A stretch of 6,969 nucleotides of DNA from Paracoccaceae bacterium (GTDB lineage: Bacteria > Pseudomonadota > Alphaproteobacteria > Rhodobacterales > Rhodobacteraceae): assembly GCA_026997055.1 (NCBI GenBank), contig JALWJU010000153.1:1-6969 (forward strand). Direction: 5' to 3'. The number at the start of each line of letters is the position of its first letter. Positions within the stretch are counted from its first letter, which is position 1. The position numbers and the translations under genes were made by a program. Shown here piece by piece: positions 1 through 5,475 of this stretch. The notes beneath the pieces were generated by a model. The model ran no database searches. It was not told where the DNA came from and saw nothing but the letters and a program-made list of their open reading frames with translations.

Positions 1-90
1 GGTGAGGCCGGCGAGGCAGAGGACCGGCAGGCCCGCGCCTGTATCCTCGTAAGCGATCTTCGTGCCGTCGGAAGCGGTGAAACGGGGCAT
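1..90 (-). CDS. Alpha/beta hydrolase, N-terminal fragment (runs off the window)
   Basis: Only the first 30 codons are present. The translation starts MPRFTASDGTKIAYEDTG and continues to LCLAGLT. This is the usual opening of an alpha/beta-hydrolase fold enzyme: a first beta hairpin carrying 'SDG..iAYeDtG', then the strand leading to the oxyanion-hole loop. In most family members that loop begins HG; here it reads AGL, a variant seen in some subfamilies. The nucleophile, acid and histidine lie outside the window, so substrate and reaction cannot be named. The ATG shares its A with the TGA stop of the upstream dehalogenase gene (TGATG), which points to translational coupling and co-transcription. 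The fold call rests on a short stretch but the pattern is characteristic. Confidence 0.7.
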   Translation of the reverse strand, partial: MPRFTASDGTKIAYEDTGAGLPVLCLAGLT

Positions 91-779
91 CAGAATTCCC
101 TTGCCAGTTGGGGGATCGGGGTGAGATCGCTGAGCGTCGCGCGCGGGCTGTGGCCGAGCCGGTCCAGGGGCTCGCCCGCGCGGTTGACCCAGACCGCCTG
201 AAAGCCGAAAGCCTGCGCCGCCAGCGCGTCCCAGCAATTGGACGAGACGAAGAGCACATGGCGCGCGGGGCAGCCAAAGCGCTCGGCGACCATCTCATAG
301 ACCGCCGGGGCGGGCTTGAAGATGCCCACCTGCTCGACGCTCAGCACGTCGTCGAGATGGGCGCCGATCCCGGCCGAATCCACGGCGGCGGCGAGCATGT
401 CGGGGGTGCCGTTGGACAGGATCGCGGTGTTGAAGCCCGCCTTCTTGAGAGCGGCGAGCATGGGGGGGACTTCCGGGTAGGCGGCAAGTTCGCGGTAAAG
501 CTGCATCAGGCGGGCGCGCAGGGCCGCGTCGCCCGCGAGCCCGTGGCGCTCCAGCGCCCAGTCGAGCCCGTCCTGGGTGAGCTGCCAGAAATCGCGATGC
601 TCGCCCACAAGCGCGCGGTGCCAAGTATATTGCAGCTGCTTGGCGCGCCAGTCGGCGGCCAGCGCCTGCCAGCAGGCCGCCAGCGCCGCGCGCCCGGGCT
701 CGCCCGCCGCCGTGCGCGCCGCGGCGTTGACATCGAACAGGGTGCCGTAGGCGTCGAAGATGCAGGTGGTAATGGTCAT
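90..779 (-). CDS. Haloacid dehalogenase, type II (HAD superfamily, L-2-haloacid dehalogenase-like)
   Basis: This 229-residue cytosolic HAD hydrolase has the normal length for the type II 2-haloacid dehalogenases. These enzymes replace the halogen of short L-2-haloalkanoic acids by hydroxyl, through an aspartyl-ester intermediate. The motifs appear in order: nucleophile motif FDAYGTLFDV (Asp9, Thr13), WRAKQLQY (Arg45), LSNG (Ser122-Asn123), FKPAPAVY (Lys155, Tyr161) and FVSSNCWDA (Ser179, Asn181, Asp184). Compared from memory with the Pseudomonas sp. YL enzyme, these match Asp10, Thr14, Arg41, Ser118, Lys151, Tyr157, Ser175, Asn177 and Asp180. The ATG at 779 follows GGGAGG with 6 nt spacing. 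The gene lies 75 nt after fabI, beyond a stem-loop, and overlaps the next hydrolase gene by one base. The family call is firm; that the natural substrate is a haloacid is inference. Confidence 0.9.
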   Translation of the reverse strand: MTITTCIFDAYGTLFDVNAAARTAAGEPGRAALAACWQALAADWRAKQLQYTWHRALVGEHRDFWQLTQDGLDWALERHGLAGDAALRARLMQLYRELAAYPEVPPMLAALKKAGFNTAILSNGTPDMLAAAVDSAGIGAHLDDVLSVEQVGIFKPAPAVYEMVAERFGCPARHVLFVSSNCWDALAAQAFGFQAVWVNRAGEPLDRLGHSPRATLSDLTPIPQLAREF

Positions 780-810
780 GCGCGCCCTCCCGGGGCCAGA
801 ATGCCCCCTT

Positions 811-853
811 GCGGCCGGGAGTGCACGATTTTTCTGCGAAAAATCGGGGCCGC
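811..853 (-). terminator. Stem-loop directly downstream of fabI, possible terminator
   Basis: An 8-bp perfect inverted repeat, CGATTTTT (826-833) and AAAAATCG (839-846), closes a 5-nt loop. An outer 6-bp pair, GCGGCC (811-816) and GGCCGC (848-853), can extend it across an asymmetric internal loop. It starts 1-8 nt after the fabI TAG, in the 75-nt gap before the dehalogenase gene. There is no U tract after the stem, so it is not a textbook intrinsic terminator. It could terminate weakly, stabilise the fab mRNA 3' end, or attenuate read-through into the hydrolase pair. Confidence 0.45.
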
Positions 854-854
854 C

Positions 855-1643
855 CTACAGGTTTTCGAATTGCGGCATGCCGAGCACGTGGAAGCCGCCA
901 TCGACCTTGATGATCTCGCCGGAGGTGCAATTGCCGTAATCGCTGGCCAGATAGACGGCGGTGCCGCCCACCGCCTCGAGCGTCACGTTGCGGCGCAGGG
1001 GGGCGTTGGCCTCGGTATGGCGGAAGGTCTTGCGCGCCCCGGCAATGGCGGCGCCCGCGAGCGTCTTCATCGGCCCCGGCGATATGGCGTTCACGCGGAT
1101 ATTCTGCGGCCCGAGGTCGTTGGCGAGGTAGCGCACGCTCGATTCCAGCGCCGCCTTGGCCGGCCCCATCACGTTGTAAAACGGCGCCACGCGCTGGGAG
1201 CCGTTATAGGTGAGCGTGATGATCGAGCCGCCTTCGGGCATCAGGTCGGCGGCGCGATTGGCGGCGTCGATGAAGGAATAGACCGAGATGTTCATCGAGT
1301 TGAGGAAATTGGCGCGGCTGGTGTCGCGGAAGCGCCCGGCAAGCTCCTCCTTGTCGGAAAAGCCGATCGCGTGGACGAGGAAATCCATGCTCCCCCAGCG
1401 CTCCTTCAGCGCCGCGAAGCCCGCTTCCATCGCCGCTTCGTCGGTTACGTCGAGATCGATGCAGAAATCCGAGCCGAGGCTCTCGGCGAGCGGCTTCACC
1501 CGGTCGCCGAACATGCTGCCCTGGTAGGAAAAGGCCAGTTCCGCCCCCTCGCCGGCCAGCGCCTCGGCGATGCCCCAGGCGATCGAGCGCTTGTTGGCCA
1601 CGCCCATGATCAGCCCGCGTTTGCCCTTCATCAGATCCGCCAT
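855..1643 (-). CDS. fabI: Enoyl-[acyl-carrier-protein] reductase (NADH), FabI
   Basis: FabI catalyses the last step of each fatty acid elongation cycle, the NADH-dependent reduction of trans-2-enoyl-ACP to acyl-ACP, in the cytosol. The 262-residue protein has the length and layout of the divergent short-chain dehydrogenase FabI. A nucleotide-binding segment GLIMGVANKRSIAWGIA spans residues 10-26, with the FabI-type spacing instead of the classic GxxxGxG. HAIGF lies at 91-95. The catalytic set is Tyr146 (TYNG), Tyr156 (FYNVMG) and Lys163 (AKAALE), the same numbers as in E. coli. INAISPGPMKTLA-type and VDGGFH segments follow. The ATG at 1643 follows AGGA-like purines and lies 16 nt after the fabB stop, so it is third in the fabA-fabB-fabI operon. 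Because it is FabI rather than FabV or FabK, triclosan sensitivity would be expected from the family. Confidence 0.97.
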   Translation of the reverse strand: MADLMKGKRGLIMGVANKRSIAWGIAEALAGEGAELAFSYQGSMFGDRVKPLAESLGSDFCIDLDVTDEAAMEAGFAALKERWGSMDFLVHAIGFSDKEELAGRFRDTSRANFLNSMNISVYSFIDAANRAADLMPEGGSIITLTYNGSQRVAPFYNVMGPAKAALESSVRYLANDLGPQNIRVNAISPGPMKTLAGAAIAGARKTFRHTEANAPLRRNVTLEAVGGTAVYLASDYGNCTSGEIIKVDGGFHVLGMPQFENL

Positions 1644-1659
1644 GTCATCCGTCCTGTCT

Positions 1660-2889
1660 CTAATCCATGAACTTGCTCAGCAGCATCGAGCCATTGGTGC
1701 CGCCGAAGCCGAAGGAATTGGTCATCACCGTGTCGAGCCCGGCATTTTCGCGCGTTTCGGTGACGATTTCGCCGGGCGAAAGCGCCGGGTCGAGGGTCTC
1801 GACATTGATCGAGGGGGCGATGAAGTCGTGCTCCAGCATCAAGAGGCAATAGACCGCCTCCTGCGCGCCGGTCGCGCCCTGCGAATGGCCGGTCATGCTC
1901 TTGGTGGAGGAGATCGGCGGGGTGGATCCTGCTCCGAACACCCGGCGCACCGCCTCCACCTCGCCCACATCGCCGACCGGGGTCGAGGTGCCGTGGGCAT
2001 TGATATAGCTCACCCGCCGCCCCTCGGGCAGGGTCGAGAGCGCGAGCCGCATGGCCCGCTCGCCGCCCTCGCCGGAGGGCGCCACCATGTCGGCCCCGTC
2101 GGAGGTGGCGCCAAAGCCCGTGACCTCGGCATAGATCCTGGCGCCGCGGGCGCGGGCGTGCTCAAGCTCCTCGAGCACCAGCATGCCGCCGCCGCCGGCG
2201 ATCACGAAGCCGTCGCGGTCGGCGTCAAAGGCGCGGGAGGCCTTCTCGGGGGTGTCGTTATACTTGCTGCTCATCGCGCCCATGGCGTCGAACAGGCAGG
2301 AAAGGGTCCAGTCGAGCTCCTCGCCGCCGCCGGCAAACATCACGTCCTGCCTGCCCAGCATGATCTGCTCGCTGGCCGCGCCGATGCAGTGCAGGCTGGT
2401 GGAGCAGGCCGAGGTGATCGAGTAGTTGATGCCCTTGATCTGAAAGGCGGTGGAGAGGTTCGCGCTGATCGTCGAGCCCATGCATTTGGGCACGGCAAAG
2501 GGGCCGATGCGCTTGGGGTTGTTGTTCTTTTCCACCACCTGATGGGCGGCGAACATGGCGCTGGTCGAAGGCCCGCCGGAGCCGGCAATCAGCCCGGTGC
2601 GCGGGTTTACCACATCGCTTTGCTCAAGCCCCGCATCGGCAATCGCCTGCTCGAGCGCGATATGGGCATAGGCCGCCCCCGGCCCCATGAAGCGCAGGCG
2701 GCGCTTGTCCACATGCTCGCTGATGTCGATATCCGGCGCGCCGGCGACCTGGCTGCGGAAATTGCGCTCGGCCATGTCCTCATTGGCGGTGATGCCCGAG
2801 CGCCCCGCCCTGAGCGAGGCCAGCACCGCCTCCTTGTCATTGCCGATCGCCGAGACGATCCCCAGCCCCGTCACCACTACCCGCCGCAT
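1660..2889 (-). CDS. fabB: Beta-ketoacyl-ACP synthase I, FabB
   Basis: This condensing enzyme extends acyl-ACP with malonyl-ACP. The FabB branch is specialised for elongating the cis-3-decenoyl-ACP made by FabA, and so is needed for unsaturated fatty acids. The 409 residues are full length. The Cys-His-His triad is visible: Cys162 in TSACSTSLHC, His299 in NAHGTSTPVGD and His335 in KSMTGHSQGA, with Lys330 just before it. The glycine-rich C-terminal loop NSFGFGGTNGS is intact. The motif spacing and the fabA neighbour favour FabB over FabF. The ATG at 2889 is preceded by GGAAGGGAG, a strong ribosome binding site, 21 nt after the fabA stop. The gene is co-transcribed with fabA and fabI. Confidence 0.96.
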   Translation of the reverse strand: MRRVVVTGLGIVSAIGNDKEAVLASLRAGRSGITANEDMAERNFRSQVAGAPDIDISEHVDKRRLRFMGPGAAYAHIALEQAIADAGLEQSDVVNPRTGLIAGSGGPSTSAMFAAHQVVEKNNNPKRIGPFAVPKCMGSTISANLSTAFQIKGINYSITSACSTSLHCIGAASEQIMLGRQDVMFAGGGEELDWTLSCLFDAMGAMSSKYNDTPEKASRAFDADRDGFVIAGGGGMLVLEELEHARARGARIYAEVTGFGATSDGADMVAPSGEGGERAMRLALSTLPEGRRVSYINAHGTSTPVGDVGEVEAVRRVFGAGSTPPISSTKSMTGHSQGATGAQEAVYCLLMLEHDFIAPSINVETLDPALSPGEIVTETRENAGLDTVMTNSFGFGGTNGSMLLSKFMD

Positions 2890-2910
2890 GCGCGCGCTCC
2901 CTTCCTGCTC

Positions 2911-3420
2911 CTAGCTCTCGGAGAGAGCCACCTTCATGTCCCTGACTTCATAGATGACTTCGCCATCGGCCTCGACGATCCCGTCGGCCACGCCCATGGT
3001 CAGGCGGCGGTTCTGCACCGCCCTGGTGAAATCGACCCGGTAGGTCAGCATCCGCCGGTCCGGGCGGACCATGCCCTTGAGCTTGACCTCGCCCACGCCC
3101 AGCGCATAGCCGCGCCCCTTCCAACCGCGCCAGCCGAGGTTGAATCCGGTCAGCTGCCACAGCCCGTCGAGGCCCAGACAGCCGGGCATGATCGGGTTGC
3201 CGGGGAAGTGGCACTCGAAGAACCACAGGTCGGGCCGGATGTCGAACTCGGCCAGCACATGGCCCTTGCCATGGGTCCCGCCATCGGCGGAAATGTCGGT
3301 AATCCGGTCCATCATCAGCATCGGCGGCGCGGGAAGCTGCGCATTGCCGGGGCCGAAAAGCTCGCCGCGGGCGCATTTCAACAGGTCCTCGCGCCCGAAG
3401 CTGGTGGGGTATTCCGCCAT
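2911..3420 (-). CDS. fabA: 3-hydroxydecanoyl-ACP dehydratase/isomerase, FabA
   Basis: FabA dehydrates (R)-3-hydroxydecanoyl-ACP and isomerises trans-2- to cis-3-decenoyl-ACP, the branch point to unsaturated fatty acids. The 169-residue hot-dog-fold protein carries the signature FFECHFPGNPIMPGCLGLD, with catalytic His71 and Asp85 (E. coli His70 and Asp84). MLMMDRIT at 34-41 is the usual N-terminal strand. I chose the ATG at 3420 because GGAAAGG lies 6 nt upstream. An in-frame ATG at 3438 would add six residues (MTERQQ) but has no ribosome binding site. The reading frame stays open far upstream, but that part lies antisense to irr and is not coding. It is first gene of the fabA-fabB-fabI operon and divergent from irr. 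Confidence 0.97.
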   Translation of the reverse strand: MAEYPTSFGREDLLKCARGELFGPGNAQLPAPPMLMMDRITDISADGGTHGKGHVLAEFDIRPDLWFFECHFPGNPIMPGCLGLDGLWQLTGFNLGWRGWKGRGYALGVGEVKLKGMVRPDRRMLTYRVDFTRAVQNRRLTMGVADGIVEADGEVIYEVRDMKVALSES

Positions 3421-3426
3421 CTGCTG

Positions 3427-3433
3427 CCTTTCC
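3427..3433 (-). promoter_or_regulatory. Ribosome binding site that fixes the fabA start
   Basis: The minus strand reads GGAAAGG followed by six bases (CAGCAG) and the ATG at 3420. The site lies downstream of the alternative ATG at 3438, which has no purine-rich sequence in front. This decides in favour of the 169-residue form of FabA. Confidence 0.75.
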
Positions 3434-3455
3434 GTCATTCTGGCTGTTCGCATCC

Positions 3456-3484
3456 GTCTAGCATTGGCCCGGACGGGGGCGCAA
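3456..3484 (-). promoter_or_regulatory. Predicted promoter of the fabA-fabB-fabI operon
   Basis: On the minus strand, TTGCGC (3484-3479) and CTAGAC (3461-3456) are separated by 17 bp, as in sigma-70-type promoters. The -10 region in context is TGCTAGAC, which resembles the GCTANAWC -10 type described for housekeeping promoters of Caulobacter. Transcription would start near 3449, giving a leader of about 30 nt. The same TGCTAGAC occurs at the same distance before the FKBP gene, which raises confidence. Confidence 0.5.
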
Positions 3485-3486
3485 GG

Positions 3487-3502
3487 CCATGTCGCGGCAT
3501 GG
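3487..3502. promoter_or_regulatory. Small dyad between the divergent fabA and irr promoters, possible operator
   Basis: CCATG (3487-3491) and CATGG (3498-3502) form an inverted repeat with a 6-bp centre. It lies exactly between the two predicted -35 hexamers (3479-3484 for fabA and 3508-3513 for irr). A protein bound here could affect both genes. The arms are short, so chance cannot be excluded. It does not resemble the AT-rich iron control element described for rhizobial Irr. Confidence 0.25.
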
Positions 3503-3507
3503 ATCGC

Positions 3508-3537
3508 TTGAAGTTTTCCCCGATCCGGCCCTATATT
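3508..3537 (+). promoter_or_regulatory. Predicted irr promoter
   Basis: TTGAAG (3508-3513) and TATATT (3532-3537) are separated by 18 bp (17 if CTATAT is taken as the -10). It is the most A+T-rich spot in the fabA-irr gap. Transcription would begin near 3544, leaving a leader of about 20 nt before the ATG at 3565. Confidence 0.5.
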
Positions 3538-3564
3538 GGCCGGGAAACACGCGAAAGAATGCTC

Positions 3565-3990
3565 ATGGATCACCCGACCCTTCCCAGCGCCGCGGACTGG
3601 CTCGCCGAGGCCGGGCTGCGCCCCACCCGCCAGCGCCTGGCGCTCGCCCATCTGCTGATCGGCGACGGCCGGCACCGGCATGTCACCGCCGAGAGCCTGT
3701 TCGAGGCCGCGCGCCAGGCCGGCGACCCGGTCTCGCTGGCCACGGTCTACAATACGCTGAAGGTGTTTTCCGAGGCCGGGCTTTTGCGCGAGATCACCGT
3801 GAACGGGGCGCGCAGCTACTTCGACACCGATACCTCCAACCACCCGCATTTCTTCTGGGAAGAGACCGGCGACCTGTCGGACGCGCCGGGCGAGGAGCTG
3901 GAAATCGCCCGCCTGCCGCAGGCCCCGGCGGGGGCGGAAATCTCCAAGGTGGACGTGGTGATCCGGGTGCGCCAGAAGGCGCCGGCCTGA
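3565..3990 (+). CDS. irr: Fur-family iron-response transcriptional regulator, Irr-like
   Basis: This 141-residue winged-helix protein of the Fur superfamily carries LRPTRQRLALAHLL at 18-31, H37-R-H39-VTAE as the first part of the regulatory metal site, and a recognition helix in VSLATVYNTLKVFSEAGLL at 56-74. The dimerisation domain follows, with SYFDTDTSNHPHFF (His93, His95). It lacks the CxxC zinc pairs of classical Fur and contains no cysteine at all. That, the HPH (HxH) motif and the divergent fabA neighbour point to Irr, which in alphaproteobacteria controls heme and iron genes and is inactivated or degraded on heme binding. I prefer ATG 3565, which has GAAAGA upstream; ATG 3559 would add Met-Leu. 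It converges on the FKBP gene. The Fur family is certain; the Irr subgroup is likely. Confidence 0.87.
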   Translation: MDHPTLPSAADWLAEAGLRPTRQRLALAHLLIGDGRHRHVTAESLFEAARQAGDPVSLATVYNTLKVFSEAGLLREITVNGARSYFDTDTSNHPHFFWEETGDLSDAPGEELEIARLPQAPAGAEISKVDVVIRVRQKAPA

Positions 3991-4002
3991 GGCGACCGGC
4001 GC
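3979..4002 (+). terminator. GC-rich hairpin spanning the irr stop codon
   Basis: GCGCCGG (3979-3985) and CCGGCGC (3996-4002) form a perfect 7-bp stem around a 10-nt loop that contains the TGA stop codon of irr (3988-3990). No U tract follows. It may slow exonuclease decay or assist termination of irr, but such repeats also arise by chance in GC-rich DNA. Confidence 0.25.
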
Positions 4003-4015
4003 ATGCCGTCGGGCG

Positions 4016-4075
4016 GCGGGGCGCCAGGCGTTTTCGAAAACGCCTGGCAAGACCTTTCGAAAAGTCCTGCCCCGC
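4016..4075 (-). terminator. 60-nt three-way-junction element (tandem TTTCGAAA palindromes) after the FKBP gene
   Basis: Four blocks abut without a spare base. They are GCGGGGC (4016-4022); a perfect 26-nt palindrome with arms GCCAGGCGTTTTC and GAAAACGCCTGGC (4023-4048); a 20-nt near-palindrome centred on TTTCGAAA (4049-4068); and GCCCCGC (4069-4075), which pairs with the first block. In minus-strand RNA the two mismatches of the second palindrome become G.U pairs, so all arms pair fully. This suggests the FKBP transcript is the selected strand. The element begins at the base after the FKBP stop codon (4078-4076). A terminator or 3'-end stabiliser between the convergent irr and FKBP genes is the simplest role. 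No U tract follows. The palindrome style suggests a dispersed intergenic repeat, but that cannot be tested in one window. Confidence 0.65.
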
Positions 4076-4504
4076 TCAGCCGATCGAGACCAGTTCGAAG
4101 TCGAACACCAGCTCCTTGCCGGCCAGCATGTGGTTGGCGTCAAGCGTCACGCTGTCCTCGCCCACGGCGGTAATGGTGACCGGGGCGGCGCGCCCGTCGG
4201 GGCTGCGCATCTCCAGCATGGTGCCCACTTCCAGCGGCAGGTCGTCAGGCAACTGGCTCTTGGGCACTTCCAGCACGCCTTCGGGGTGATGCGCGCCATA
4301 GGCGTCTTCGGGGGCGATGGTGACCTTTTTCCTCTCGCCGACCTTCATGCCCGGAAGGGCGGCGTCGAGGCCGGGGATGATCTGGCCGGAGCCGACGGTG
4401 AATTCCAGCGGCTCGCGGCCTTCGGAAGAGTCGAACACCGTGCCGTCGGTCAGGCTGCCGGTGTAGTGGATGGCAACCTTGTCGCCGGATTTTACTTCAC
4501 TCAT
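4076..4504 (-). CDS. FKBP-type peptidyl-prolyl cis-trans isomerase, SlyD-like
   Basis: This is a cytosolic prolyl isomerase and probable folding chaperone of 142 residues, with no signal peptide. The FKBP core appears as IHYTGSLTDGTVFDSS (12-27; Tyr14, Asp25), QIIPGLDAALPGMKVGE (41-57) and PEDAYGAHHPE (65-75). The roughly 50 residues that follow fill the place of the insert-in-flap chaperone domain of SlyD. The chain then returns to the core with LDANHMLAGKELVFDFELV, the hallmark end of SlyD-type FKBPs. The metal-binding histidine- and cysteine-rich tail of E. coli SlyD is absent; the chain stops at SIG. ATG 4504 follows AAAGGA with good spacing. Its own promoter-like motif and 3' element suggest a single-gene transcript. 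Confidence 0.93.
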   Translation of the reverse strand: MSEVKSGDKVAIHYTGSLTDGTVFDSSEGREPLEFTVGSGQIIPGLDAALPGMKVGERKKVTIAPEDAYGAHHPEGVLEVPKSQLPDDLPLEVGTMLEMRSPDGRAAPVTITAVGEDSVTLDANHMLAGKELVFDFELVSIG

Positions 4505-4539
4505 CTGCTTTCCTTTGCGTGCAGGTTTCGTATCGCCCT

Positions 4540-4547
4540 GTCTAGCA
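4540..4547 (-). promoter_or_regulatory. Predicted -10 element of the FKBP gene
   Basis: The minus strand reads TGCTAGAC, identical over 8 bases to the predicted fabA -10. Its last base lies 36 nt from the ATG, also as in fabA. The matching -35 would be GTTTTA or TTTTAA, overlapping the stop of the upstream gene, and is a poor match. The call therefore rests mainly on the shared -10 sequence and spacing. Confidence 0.4.
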
Positions 4548-4561
4548 GATGCGGGCGGCGA

Positions 4562-5425
4562 TTAAAACCACTGCCCCGGCTCCATCAGGCCGAGGTCGAG
4601 AAGCTGCTGCGAGCTCCACCTGAACTCGGTCGAGTTGTGCCACTTGAAGCTGTGGATGTCGAAGGTGGAGCCGGCGTTTGTCTTCAATGCCTTGGCGGTG
4701 CGGAAGCTGGCAATGGCAGCGGTGATGTTGTTATGCCAGGGGCAGGCATAGGTATTGTATTCCTCGTCGTTGAAGGTGTGATCGGCGCGCAGGCGCAGGC
4801 CCTTTCTGGCGCGAAACAGCGAGATCCGGTCGATCTTGCGCCGCGAGGGCGGGATATGCTCCTCGAAGCGCCAGCGCAGCCCGCCGAAGAAGTCCAGCTG
4901 GCGCTCCTTGGGCTGGCCGTCCGGGCCGTCGCGCCCGAGCGCGTAATAGCCGGAGCGGTCGAGAAAGGCGTTTTCCAGCGACACGGCGTTGGGGTGGCGG
5001 TCGAGATCGCCGGCATAGAGGTCGATCACATAGGTCAGCACCGCGTCGCGCCGCTCCTCGGTATGGAAGGCAAGCATCTCGCCGATAGTACGGCTCTCGC
5101 AGAACGGGTAGAAGAGATACTCGGCATTGTAGCAGTAATACATCCACAGGCCCGGCGCCGCCTCGATCAGCGTGTTGACCGCCTGTTGGGTGGCGCCCTC
5201 GGCGGCGGTGTCGAAATCGACCCGGTGGATGTCGGCCTCGACCTTCTGCGGTATTTCCATTTCCGCCGGCGCAAACAGGATCAGCGCCCTGAAGCCGGCC
5301 TTCTGGTGGTGGGCGATGGTGCTCTCCACCTCGACCGCGTCTTCGGCCAGTATCATGGCCACCGGCCCCCTGGCCAGCGCCGCCTCGCCTTCGCGAAGGA
5401 ATCTGTCCAGTGACGAATAGCGCAT
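4562..5425 (-). CDS. Divergent glycosyltransferase-2-like protein, function unknown
   Basis: This 287-residue soluble protein has no signal peptide or membrane segment, and I do not recognise a characterised homologue. Its start, AMILAEDAVEVESTIAHHQKAGFRALILF (23-51, with gaps), resembles the opening of family-2 glycosyltransferases, where a polypeptide 'NE..y..e.i.HH...G...i...D' binds the nucleotide sugar. The expected acidic residues are weak: ALILFAPAEME replaces the usual Asp-containing turn. Aromatic- and histidine-rich segments follow (WMYYCYNAEYLFYPF at 94-108, ACPWHNNITAAIASFRTAKAL at 227-247 with one break implied, and FKWHNSTEFRWSSQQLLDLG near the end), ending in MEPGQWF. Such dense W/H/N conservation suggests an active-site-bearing enzyme. 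ATG 5425 follows TAAGGG. It is divergent from miaB and precedes the FKBP gene by 57 nt. Confidence 0.6.
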   Translation of the reverse strand: MRYSSLDRFLREGEAALARGPVAMILAEDAVEVESTIAHHQKAGFRALILFAPAEMEIPQKVEADIHRVDFDTAAEGATQQAVNTLIEAAPGLWMYYCYNAEYLFYPFCESRTIGEMLAFHTEERRDAVLTYVIDLYAGDLDRHPNAVSLENAFLDRSGYYALGRDGPDGQPKERQLDFFGGLRWRFEEHIPPSRRKIDRISLFRARKGLRLRADHTFNDEEYNTYACPWHNNITAAIASFRTAKALKTNAGSTFDIHSFKWHNSTEFRWSSQQLLDLGLMEPGQWF

Positions 5426-5475
5426 GGCTGCCCTTACCCTGCCAGTGGTTGACTTACCATGAAAGTTCCACGAAA

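Noticed and set aside
108..1670. A 520-codon open frame on the plus strand across the dehalogenase and fabI genes
   Set aside because: It is antisense to two well-recognised genes and its translation is Arg/Gly/His-rich with no domain. Long antisense frames are common in GC-rich DNA.
1570..3564. Long upstream extension of the irr reading frame over fabB and fabA
   Set aside because: Only the part from about 3565 resembles a protein family. The rest is antisense to fabA and fabB and has no coding character.
3421..3564. Search for a rhizobial-type Irr iron control element in the fabA-irr gap
   Set aside because: No AT-rich inverted repeat of that kind is present; only the short CCATG/CATGG dyad was seen.
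3421..4143. Upstream extension of the fabA frame across irr and into the FKBP gene
   Set aside because: FabA homology begins at the ATG at 3420 with a good ribosome binding site. The extension is antisense to irr.
4130..5413. A 427-codon plus-strand frame opposite the FKBP and glycosyltransferase-like genes
   Set aside because: It spans two minus-strand genes and the promoter between them and has no recognisable domain.
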